The notes under the pieces were generated by a model that was given only the letters and a program-made list of their open reading frames with translations, ran no database searches and was not told the DNA's origin. The translations under genes and the position numbers were made by a program. Source: Treponema sp. UBA4328 (GTDB lineage Bacteria > Spirochaetota > Spirochaetia > Treponematales > Treponemataceae). Taken from it: a stretch of DNA of 13,188 nt. Shown one piece after another: positions 1 to 7,013 of the stretch. The DNA lies in the NCBI GenBank assembly GCA_002394465.1, contig DGTU01000165.1:1-13188 (forward strand), given 5' to 3'. Every line of letters starts with the position of its first letter. The stretch's first letter is position 1.

Positions 1-1123
1 CCATTCCCAGTTCAAGCGCAAACCTGTTTGTAAAGAATCTTGCACTTTCTGAAGGTTCCGGACGGTAAATGTTCTGGAATTCAAAATTGAAGCCAAAGTA
101 AGGTGCACGACTTGACCACAGGTTATAGATTCCGGCGGTTGAAATTACCTTTTCAAATGCACTTAAATCGTCAAATTTCGAAGTGAAAATGTCCCCGATT
201 TTGTATCCCTTCTGAATGCGTGCCATAGACTGACCGTAAACGTCAAATCCGAAAATCGTCCGCTTGAGTTCAATTCCGGCAATAGGATTTTTAGCCTGTG
301 CAGATGCATTACCGTAATTCAGAGGGAAACGGCGGCCGAAGATATTGATTGAAGTATTGAAAACTATGAATTCGGCACTTGCTGCAAAAGACATGTCCTT
401 TGTTCCAGGTGAAGTACCCGAAAGAGATTCGTCGTACATTGCCAGAGCCGTAAACGTATGATTTTTTACCGGTACCTTTAAGAATCCGGAAACATAATTT
501 CGTGAATCGTAGAGAACGTTTGTATAAAGCGCATCATCATCGCCTTCAAAGTCATCATAATTAGAGAAGAGCCTTATGTTTCCCCATACGGACTTTTTCT
601 TTCCGCCGGTGATATAGATGCGGTCAAGCATGAGGTATTCAAAATACATCTCATACAGGTAAAGCAGGTTGTTTGATACCCCGTCTTCATCGTCTGAAGG
701 CATGCTCGTCTTTATGACACCCTTTAAGGCAATGTATTTATCAGGACGGGTCGTAAAATGAAGGTAGTTCTTGAAGTCAAAGTAAAAATTGGCATCATTT
801 TTCATTGACTCGCGGACATATGCTGCACCGAATTCAGTATTCATGAGTCCGGAAACTTCAATCGGGAGCTTGATTGAACCGAGCTGAACGTTATAGTCAG
901 TACCTGCCTTTACTTCATCTGATACGACTGCATCTTCAAGGTCTTCTGCCGTATCAAAAATTGAATCAAGGTCTTCTTCTTCCGGTTCTTCTGTGCTGTT
1001 TTTTTCGGGAGTAAAGATTTCCTTTAATGTCTCCCCGCCTTCGCCGGATTTAACCTGAGAAAAAGACGGTACAAAAGCAGAGAGAAAAAATACAGAAAAA
1101 ATCAGTGATTGTTTAAAAGACAC
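1..1123 (-). CDS. Exported probable outer-membrane beta-barrel protein, 3' end missing
   Basis: The reading frame is open from a GTG at 1123 to the left edge, so about 374 residues are visible and the C-terminus is missing. GTG is chosen because it lies 3 nt after the TAA of the upstream gene in the same frame and is followed at once by a good signal peptide: Lys4, a hydrophobic run from about residue 7 to 21, and a likely cleavage near SFSQ (residues 20-23). A Glu/Asp-rich linker (residues 45-70) follows. After it come many short alternating aromatic/polar strands typical of outer-membrane barrels, including YEMYFEY, GGKKKSVWG and FGFNFEFQN. I do not recognise a named family; the GKKKSVWG segment loosely recalls porin-like barrels. 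It is the last visible gene of an operon with two permeases and a LolA-like carrier, so an outer-membrane role in that transport pathway is inferred. Residues 51-70 resemble a segment of the 473-residue permease. Confidence 0.75.
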   Translation of the reverse strand, partial: MSFKQSLIFSVFFLSAFVPSFSQVKSGEGGETLKEIFTPEKNSTEEPEEEDLDSIFDTAEDLEDAVVSDEVKAGTDYNVQLGSIKLPIEVSGLMNTEFGAAYVRESMKNDANFYFDFKNYLHFTTRPDKYIALKGVIKTSMPSDDEDGVSNNLLYLYEMYFEYLMLDRIYITGGKKKSVWGNIRLFSNYDDFEGDDDALYTNVLYDSRNYVSGFLKVPVKNHTFTALAMYDESLSGTSPGTKDMSFAASAEFIVFNTSINIFGRRFPLNYGNASAQAKNPIAGIELKRTIFGFDVYGQSMARIQKGYKIGDIFTSKFDDLSAFEKVISTAGIYNLWSSRAPYFGFNFEFQNIYRPEPSESARFFTNRFALELGM

Positions 1124-1126
1124 TTT

Positions 1127-1930
1127 TTATTTGCCGCTCATAAGTTCGAGATATGGCTTAGTATAAACGGCATCATCCTGTTTTTCAAGGGTAGCATTTG
1201 AAATCGATATTACGGTCTTTTCATAGTCCATTTTACCGTTGATTTTCTTTCCCTTGAGGTTGTCCTGAATGATCATGCTTACAGGAATGTGATAATTTTT
1301 GTCACCGGCAGTAACTTTCTGATATGAAGGAATTGCCGTAGTCCTGAGTTTCTGTCCTGAAAGAGAATAATCTTCCTTTTTGCGGGTAAGTCCGTCATCC
1401 TTTGTGACCCAGAGCTTTATCTGAGGATAGTCAACGTTTTTTGAAGAAGCCTTGAGCGTAAAAAGAACGCAGTCAAAGGTTCCGAGCTTTACTTCTTCAA
1501 AGCTGTCGATTTTATAATCCTTTACGTAGTTCTGGGGAGCAAAATCTGAAGTATTTGCATTTGTTCCCTGGAACCTGTCTCTTGTGCTTGAGAATGTAAA
1601 CCTTCTGTCAGCCGGATCATAGAACCAGATATTGCTGTCAGTCTGAAGATATCCCTTACCCTTGTCCTTGAGCGGAGCCGTGATAAGGATAGTCCACTGA
1701 GAAGCACTGTCACGGCGGTAAATCTTTGCATTGGTCTTGCTTCTTCCTTCACCCGGTTTGCTCTGAACTACTTCATAGTTTGCGGTAAAGTCTGTTCCGT
1801 AAAAAGCAGTTGAAGCTTCAGCCTTTGCAAGAAGCTTAGATGCTTCGTCTGAAGAAATTGCAAAAGAAGCTGAATATACTGCTGCAAAAATAAGGGCAGC
1901 AAGACAAGATTTTTTAGTAAATAATTTCAT
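1127..1930 (-). CDS. LolA-like outer membrane lipoprotein-sorting family protein
   Basis: This is a 267-residue secreted protein. The N-terminus has Lys residues, a hydrophobic core (about 10-21) and a likely signal peptidase I site after ASFA (residue 24). Cys9 lies inside the hydrophobic core and is not a lipobox, so the mature protein should be soluble in the periplasm. The body has the pattern of the LolA-like 'outer membrane lipoprotein-sorting protein' family: a KGKGYL segment near 90-95 followed by IWFYDPADRRF (101-111), an NTSDF segment (126-130), then IKLWVTKDDGL and alternating strands. In that family the fold is an open half-barrel that shields lipid or acyl chains in the periplasm. 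It sits 9 nt after the second permease, and its ribosome site overlaps that gene's TAG stop. A shuttle between inner-membrane permeases and an outer-membrane component is inferred; the cargo cannot be read from sequence. Confidence 0.85.
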   Translation of the reverse strand: MKLFTKKSCLAALIFAAVYSASFAISSDEASKLLAKAEASTAFYGTDFTANYEVVQSKPGEGRSKTNAKIYRRDSASQWTILITAPLKDKGKGYLQTDSNIWFYDPADRRFTFSSTRDRFQGTNANTSDFAPQNYVKDYKIDSFEEVKLGTFDCVLFTLKASSKNVDYPQIKLWVTKDDGLTRKKEDYSLSGQKLRTTAIPSYQKVTAGDKNYHIPVSMIIQDNLKGKKINGKMDYEKTVISISNATLEKQDDAVYTKPYLELMSGK

Positions 1931-1935
1931 AGTTA

Positions 1936-1941
1936 ACTCCT
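1936..1941 (-). promoter_or_regulatory. Ribosome binding site of the LolA-like gene, overlapping the upstream stop
   Basis: Read on the minus strand this is AGGAGT, 5 nt before the ATG at 1930. Its first two bases belong to the TAG stop of the upstream permease, so translation of the two genes is probably coupled. Confidence 0.6.
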
Positions 1942-3235
1942 ATTCGGTTACTGCAAGTGCCTGAACCGGCATAATCCTGATTGACTTACGGGTTGAATAA
2001 AGAACCGCAAGCAGTGTAACAAAAATGACTGAAACAATCACCATTACACTCTTAAAAACATCCAGACGTGCAATAAGGTTACCTTTTTCAAGGAACATGT
2101 CAAAAGAAGGAATGAATGAGAAATCAAAGAGGGAAATAACCCAGCAGATTCCGCCTGAAAGGACTATTCCTGCAAGCGTTCCAAGAACCAGAAGAATGAA
2201 TGATTCAAACAGCAGTGTTGCCGTAATTGAACGCTTTTTCATTCCGACGGCCATGTAAATGCCGATTTCATTAATTCTTTTCATGATAAGTACGCGGTAG
2301 GTACTTCCTATTCCTGCAACAATGATTAATGTCAGTATGATTACGATGAAGGTAATTATTCCATCCATTGCGAACTGCATGATTTCTACGTCGTTAAGGT
2401 TTGCACTCAGCGGAACAAGCGCCCAGGTTTCAACCGGGAATCCCTCTTCATCAATAAAATCATCCTTATCGTCTACCCATTTATACATGTTGATAACCTT
2501 TGAAAGGTCAGCATGAAAGTCATGGAGTTTTTTCTGATTAATGTTCCTTTTTTCAAAGAAAACGCAGAATCTGTTTGCATAGTCTGCAGGACGGTTATAG
2601 GCTTTTTTGAGGAAGTCAAAGTCCATGTAAGAAGTATACATTCCGAATACGCTTGAATCCTGGAAAATGCCCTTGATTTCAAGCTGGAAGGTATCAAGCA
2701 TTCCGTCATTGTTTTTAAGCTGGAAAGTTATTTCATCCCCGGCATGAGCTCCGAGCATTTCGGCTATCGGGAGTGAAATGAAAACCCAGTTTTTCTGTTC
2801 AGGATTTTCGAGGACTTTTTCGACTCCGCCTTCCCTGAAGTTGAGGCTTGAAAGAAGAGTTTTTTCATTATTGATTTCAATACCCTTGAAGGATTTCTGA
2901 AAAGCCTGTACTCCTTCAAAATAATATGAACCGCGCCTTCCGTCGAGATCCATGCGCGGAGTTACTATGGCATCATCAGGAAGGACTTCCCTTACCTTTT
3001 CAAGGTTGTTTTCATAATCGTAAATATCAAGCCATGCACCGGATTTAGCACACATGAGGACGAAATCTCCGCCGTAATAGATGCGTGCCTTCTGGTTGAG
3101 GGATTTCATCATTCCGGTACTGACGGCGATTGCTGCAAGTGAAACTGCAAGACCAAACATGCATACCAGAAAAAGCGAAATATACTGGGTTTTTCTGTAA
3201 ATAAGGGAGCGGACTGCAATTCTTGTTTCGTACAT
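1940..3235 (-). CDS. FtsX/MacB-type ABC transporter permease (second of pair)
   Basis: This is a 431-residue inner-membrane permease with the MacB/LolC/FtsX layout. There is one N-terminal transmembrane helix (about 17-40), a large periplasmic domain of about 250 residues, and three C-terminal helices (about 292-313, 341-369, 394-413). The cytoplasmic coupling motif NEIGIYMAVG (322-331) and the C-terminal PVQAL (423-427) are family hallmarks. An in-frame ATG at 3301 would add 22 residues unlike any permease N-terminus. The ATG at 3235 is preferred because it follows an AGGGGG ribosome site by 7 nt and overlaps the upstream TAA by one base (TAATG). Proteins of this class move lipoproteins, lipids or peptides across or out of the inner membrane, driven by a LolD/MacB-type ATPase. 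No ATPase gene is visible here, and the neighbour downstream is the LolA-like carrier. It probably pairs with the upstream permease as a heterodimer. Confidence 0.88.
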   Translation of the reverse strand: MYETRIAVRSLIYRKTQYISLFLVCMFGLAVSLAAIAVSTGMMKSLNQKARIYYGGDFVLMCAKSGAWLDIYDYENNLEKVREVLPDDAIVTPRMDLDGRRGSYYFEGVQAFQKSFKGIEINNEKTLLSSLNFREGGVEKVLENPEQKNWVFISLPIAEMLGAHAGDEITFQLKNNDGMLDTFQLEIKGIFQDSSVFGMYTSYMDFDFLKKAYNRPADYANRFCVFFEKRNINQKKLHDFHADLSKVINMYKWVDDKDDFIDEEGFPVETWALVPLSANLNDVEIMQFAMDGIITFIVIILTLIIVAGIGSTYRVLIMKRINEIGIYMAVGMKKRSITATLLFESFILLVLGTLAGIVLSGGICWVISLFDFSFIPSFDMFLEKGNLIARLDVFKSVMVIVSVIFVTLLAVLYSTRKSIRIMPVQALAVTE

Positions 3236-4656
3236 TATTTTACCCCCTGCATTGCCTGAACAGGATTTACCCTGAGCGCATTGATGACCGGATAAATCCA
3301 TGCAATTACGCCGATGAAAAGTGACAGGACGAATGCACTGATTACGTTTGAAGCATTAATCTGAGTGTTAAGCACGTCACCGCCGAACAGCTGGATCAGG
3401 AAGGAATTATGAAACGTGATGTTCATCATTGAAACTAAATATGAAACAATAATTCCAAGTATGATTCCAAGGATTCCGGCTGCAAGTGCCATCATCATTG
3501 TTTCAGAAGCGCACTCTTTTGTGATGTACCGCTTGTTTGCACCGATTGCGCGCATGGTTCCGATTTCGCGGATGCGGTCGAGGACATTAATTACAAGCGT
3601 ATTGTTTACGACGATAAAGCCGGCACCGAGAATGATGATGATTCCTATGTTAAGGATCAGGCGGAGAACGTAAAGGTAGAAAGCAGTGCTTCCTGCAGAA
3701 CTCCTCCAGTTGACGGCTTCTACCGGCCAGTCATTTTTTTTGAAAGACCTGTTCAAAGACCTTATTATGTTTTCGGTTTTTCTCGGGTCATTTACGCGGC
3801 AGATAATGAAATTCCATGAAGAAGAGGCCGTGAATGAATCAGCGGGAATGACTTCTTCAGGAAGGGAAATTTCTTCAGTAATTATTTCATTTCCAAGGTC
3901 TTCTGCAGAAGAAAAAAGATCATCAAGGTCAGAACCTTCAAGCAGGCTTTCAGTTGCTTCAGAAAGTTCTATTGCTTCTGCGGATGAAAGGTCTGACATA
4001 TCCATGATTGCGCGTACGGTTTCAGGATTTGTAAGGACGATTTTTTCAAGTACAGGATTGTCCGTTGAATACTCATAAACTGCAGTAAGCGGAACGGCAC
4101 GTATTCGTGAAGAAAAGCCTTCGCTGATCTGAAACTGAAGCGTATCGCCCGGGCGTACCTTCATTTTCCGGGCATATTTTTCTGAGAGCATTATGCCCTT
4201 TTCACCGTCTTTCCAGGGTTCACCTTCGGTAATCTTTATTGAAGTCATGGTTTCAAGGTATTTTTGGGCAGGAACTCCGAACATATAGCATTTGGTATTA
4301 ACCTCGTCGCTTGAAAGGGCTGACATTCCAGAAACCTGAGGAACTATGCTCTTAACGTTCTTATTCTGAGAGAGAAATGCATAAATGTCATCATAGGGAA
4401 CGAGATTAGGAAGTTCAGTAAGTTTACCGGTTACAGGTGTTTCATCTCCGAAAAGTGAAAGCGGAGACTTGTACTGCGGACGGATTACGATGTCTCCGGT
4501 AAAGCTTGAAACGAAAGTCTGCTGAACGCCTTTTTCAGTGCTGTCAAAAACAGAATTGGTTACGACGAGCATCATTACGGCAAAGGCAATGAACAGAATA
4601 ATGACATATGAGCTCTTTTTTGATATGATGTTTTTGAAAGCCAGATATAAAAGCAT
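3235..4656 (-). CDS. FtsX/MacB-type ABC transporter permease (first of pair)
   Basis: This is a 473-residue permease with the same plan as its downstream partner: helix 1 at about 17-34, a periplasmic domain to about 325, then helices at about 329-352, 387-408 and 438-457. The coupling motif REIGTMRAIG (363-372) and the terminal NPVQAMQG (464-471) identify the MacB/FtsX permease family. Residues 220-275 form an unusual acidic insert in the periplasmic domain. It contains DLDDLFSSAEDL (243-254), closely resembling residues 51-62 of the probable barrel protein in the same operon. It is the first gene of the minus-strand operon. No clear ribosome site precedes the ATG at 4656. Instead a TATAAT box lies 6 nt upstream, so the message may be nearly leaderless. 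The pathway is inferred to be export of a lipid or lipoprotein cargo via the LolA-like protein; the ATPase must be encoded outside the window. Confidence 0.88.
   Translation of the reverse strand: MLLYLAFKNIISKKSSYVIILFIAFAVMMLVVTNSVFDSTEKGVQQTFVSSFTGDIVIRPQYKSPLSLFGDETPVTGKLTELPNLVPYDDIYAFLSQNKNVKSIVPQVSGMSALSSDEVNTKCYMFGVPAQKYLETMTSIKITEGEPWKDGEKGIMLSEKYARKMKVRPGDTLQFQISEGFSSRIRAVPLTAVYEYSTDNPVLEKIVLTNPETVRAIMDMSDLSSAEAIELSEATESLLEGSDLDDLFSSAEDLGNEIITEEISLPEEVIPADSFTASSSWNFIICRVNDPRKTENIIRSLNRSFKKNDWPVEAVNWRSSAGSTAFYLYVLRLILNIGIIIILGAGFIVVNNTLVINVLDRIREIGTMRAIGANKRYITKECASETMMMALAAGILGIILGIIVSYLVSMMNITFHNSFLIQLFGGDVLNTQINASNVISAFVLSLFIGVIAWIYPVINALRVNPVQAMQGVK
3243..3248 (-). promoter_or_regulatory. 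Ribosome binding site fixing the start of the second permease
   Basis: On the minus strand this reads AGGGGG, 7 nt before the ATG at 3235. It lies inside the last codons of the upstream permease. It decides for the 3235 start over the in-frame ATG at 3301 and implies coupling through the TAATG overlap. Confidence 0.65.
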
Positions 4657-4662
4657 ATAATA

Positions 4663-4691
4663 ATTATAGAGAAAAAAGGCTTATAATACAA
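4663..4691 (-). promoter_or_regulatory. Promoter candidate for the minus-strand permease operon
   Basis: On the minus strand, TTGTAT (4691-4686, three of six matches to the -35 consensus) is separated by exactly 17 bp from a perfect TATAAT (4668-4663). Transcription would begin at about 4656, at or next to the ATG, giving a leaderless or nearly leaderless message. This fits the absence of a Shine-Dalgarno sequence there. Confidence 0.45.
4682..4687 (+). promoter_or_regulatory. -10 box candidate for the GT2-HAD gene pair
   Basis: A perfect TATAAT on the plus strand puts transcription start at about 4694, about 22 nt before the ATG at 4716. No good -35 box is present 16 to 18 bp upstream. It overlaps the -35 of the opposing minus-strand promoter, so the two may compete. 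A weak AGGA (4697-4700) is the only ribosome-site candidate and lies rather far from the start. Confidence 0.35.
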
Positions 4692-4715
4692 TATTCAGGA
4701 AAAACGTAACGAAAT

Positions 4716-7004
4716 ATGAACTCCGTCACACTGACTCCATCTAATGCTCCCCTTCTGTCAATCATAATCCCCGTTTACAACACGGAAAAGTACCTTCCGA
4801 AGTGCATTGAAGGCATACTGAACCAGTCATATCAGAATTTTGAACTTATTATTGTCGATGACTGCTCACCTGGAAACGTTGCTCAGATTGCGGCTAAATA
4901 TCAGAAACTTGACAAGCGCGTTAAACTTATAAGGAATGAGAAAAACCGCGGCTCTTTCATGACAAGAATCAGGGGAACAAAGGAATCCTCAGGAAAATAC
5001 ATAGGCTTTATCGATGCAGATGACTGGATCAGTCCTGACTTTTTCAGGCTGATGATTGAAAAGGCTGAAAAAACAGACTCTGATCTTGTAATCGGAGAAC
5101 ACATCAAGACAGACGGCAGAATCTTTGAATATAAACCTAACATCATCGTTAACAGTACGGATGTTGACCTTTACGGAGATGAAATCAAGGATTATGTCTT
5201 TAAGGGAAATCTCAGCTGGGATCCGTTTGGTTATCTGTGGCAGAGAATCGTACGAAGGGATCTGTGGCTCAAATGCCTTCCCTTCTTTGAATCAATTGAC
5301 AGGCACCTGATAATCTGCGAAGACGTAATGCAAAGCATAGTTTTATATTCAAATGCCCTTCACTTTACGAACTGCCGCGGTGCTTACTATTACTATTACA
5401 GCAGCCTTACATCAATCGTACGCAGAAAGAATACTTTCGCCAAGTTAAAAAAAGTAATTTCTGATACCGTTACCTGCTTTGAATATGTCTTTGAATATGC
5501 CGGTAAATGGAAACCTGAACTTAAGAAATATCTTGATGACTTTCATGACGTAGCAGACATGCATCTTGAGTGGTATAAACATCTTGCAGGCGAAAGTCAT
5601 TTACCGCCTCAGCAGGAAAAAGAACTTAATGAAATAGCAGATAAAATTTATAATGAAACATTGAAAAATTATTCTTTCGATGACAGAGCCTATTACTACC
5701 GTAATACTGACGGAATAAAGGTTTCTGAAGTAAAAACTGACAGCATAAGAAAGGCGGTTATAAATCCAGCCGTAAAGGCTGTAATTTTTGATGCACCGGA
5801 TACCCTCCTGACTGAACCTTTTTACGATCAATCAGACCTTTTAATCATCCTTGATTCTTATGCCGAAAATCTCACCAAAGAAGAATTAAGGCAGAAGGAA
5901 CTTGAACTGACATTAAAATATACCCGCGCAAGGAGTTTCGGAAAGGAGCTTTATTCACTTGCTTCCTGGTGCGGTAAAAGAATCGTTATTACGTCGGACA
6001 GCTGTCAGGAAAAAGATTTTTACGTTAGTCTGCTTGAAAGCTGCGGATACAAGGCTGATTCATACGAAAAGCTTTATGCTTCAAAACCGTCATGTGAACT
6101 TTTCAGGACACTTATTTCAGAGTCAGGCCTGAAGACAGAAGAAATTCTTTTAATCAGTTCTGATTCTCAATATGCAGTTCCTGAAGCACAAAAAGCCGGA
6201 GTGAAAAACTTTTACCTTCCGCGCGCCCTTGATGCTGCCTTTAACAAAGTGCCTGGGCTTTACGCAGGAGACGCCCTTTCTAAGGCATTCATTAATCCGG
6301 CAAATCCTTTGCATAAAGACATACTTACGAACTCTTTAGGGCTAAGGTGCATGACGGCCCTTTATGCTGCCCGCTTCTTTGACAATCCTTTTGCCTTAAT
6401 ACGTAATTACACGGACTTTAATTCAAACGCAGAAGTTTTCGGATATCTTGCACTCGGCATGCAGAAATTTGCAGCAGAATACTTTAAAAAAGATGTCCTT
6501 CATTCATGTGAAAACCTGCCGTTCCAGTTCGGGTTCAGTATCCTGATGCAGATTCTTTATGCTGAATCAATTGAAGACATAAAAGTCCCGGTTATTATGA
6601 CCTATGAAACGAAACGCATCATAAAAAGAATTAAAAATGCAGCCGGTGACTTCTGCCGTGATATGACGGAAACCTTCGGGGATGACATAAAACTCCTGCC
6701 GTTTACTTATGAAGGAGCATCCGTAATCCTGGAGAACTTCTTCCGCAGGCCTCAGAAAGATGACCTTGAACTGTTCAAAGTCTTTAATATAACCGAACAT
6801 CCGGCCGGCAATCCGGAAGAATGCGTAAAAACGGATCTTTTTACAGTATTCATGAGGGATTACCCAGATTTCAACGAAGAATATTTTATCAGGGAAAAAC
6901 TTTCCCGGACAGACTCCAAATTCAGGAGAATACTCTTTATGATCGGAGCATGTCCGGAGCTTTTAAGGCAGAAAATCCTTCGTAAACTAAAGATCAATAA
7001 ATAA
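4716..7004 (+). CDS. GT2 glycosyltransferase fused to a degenerate HAD-like region
   Basis: This is a 762-residue protein. Residues 13-230 are a family-2 glycosyltransferase with a GT-A fold: LSIIIPVYN (14-22), IVDD (46-49), the metal/nucleotide-binding DADD (100-103) and an ED pair (202-203) where the catalytic base is expected. The sugar transfer half therefore looks intact. Residues 345-510 align with the HAD region of the next gene but have decayed. Motif I is FDAPDTL (358-364), motif II TSDSC (426-430), a lysine remains at 457, and the acidic motif IV GDNRDSD is replaced by SSDSQYA (481-487). The cap segment is about 47 residues shorter. The C-terminal domain lacks about 210 residues, including the RDG, SRR and FDLGYS motifs, yet resumes at FCRDMTETFG (646-655). 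A cytoplasmic, possibly membrane-associated role in surface glycan synthesis is inferred. The HAD part is probably a non-catalytic scaffold. It is followed after 9 nt by its full-length paralogue. Confidence 0.85.
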   Translation: MNSVTLTPSNAPLLSIIIPVYNTEKYLPKCIEGILNQSYQNFELIIVDDCSPGNVAQIAAKYQKLDKRVKLIRNEKNRGSFMTRIRGTKESSGKYIGFIDADDWISPDFFRLMIEKAEKTDSDLVIGEHIKTDGRIFEYKPNIIVNSTDVDLYGDEIKDYVFKGNLSWDPFGYLWQRIVRRDLWLKCLPFFESIDRHLIICEDVMQSIVLYSNALHFTNCRGAYYYYYSSLTSIVRRKNTFAKLKKVISDTVTCFEYVFEYAGKWKPELKKYLDDFHDVADMHLEWYKHLAGESHLPPQQEKELNEIADKIYNETLKNYSFDDRAYYYRNTDGIKVSEVKTDSIRKAVINPAVKAVIFDAPDTLLTEPFYDQSDLLIILDSYAENLTKEELRQKELELTLKYTRARSFGKELYSLASWCGKRIVITSDSCQEKDFYVSLLESCGYKADSYEKLYASKPSCELFRTLISESGLKTEEILLISSDSQYAVPEAQKAGVKNFYLPRALDAAFNKVPGLYAGDALSKAFINPANPLHKDILTNSLGLRCMTALYAARFFDNPFALIRNYTDFNSNAEVFGYLALGMQKFAAEYFKKDVLHSCENLPFQFGFSILMQILYAESIEDIKVPVIMTYETKRIIKRIKNAAGDFCRDMTETFGDDIKLLPFTYEGASVILENFFRRPQKDDLELFKVFNITEHPAGNPEECVKTDLFTVFMRDYPDFNEEYFIREKLSRTDSKFRRILFMIGACPELLRQKILRKLKINK

Positions 7005-7013
7005 GGCCATAAA

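Noticed and set aside
1904..1906. Cys9 in the LolA-like signal peptide as a possible lipoprotein site
   Set aside because: It sits at the start of the hydrophobic core, not after a lipobox. A standard signal peptidase I site at ASFA fits better.
3236..3301. Upstream in-frame ATG extending the second permease by 22 residues
   Set aside because: The added residues (MDLSGHQCAQGK...) come from reading the end of the upstream gene in another frame. They lack permease character, and the 3235 start has a proper ribosome site.
3686..4078. 130-residue open frame on the plus strand
   Set aside because: It lies fully antisense to a well-supported permease, has Ser/Arg-rich low-complexity composition and no family resemblance.
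5382..5399. Run of tyrosines (AYYYYYSS) in the 762-residue GT2 protein as a repeat or slippage site
   Set aside because: A similar aromatic cluster occurs at the same place in the paralogue (AYYYYNY), so it is a normal part of this GT2 subfamily.
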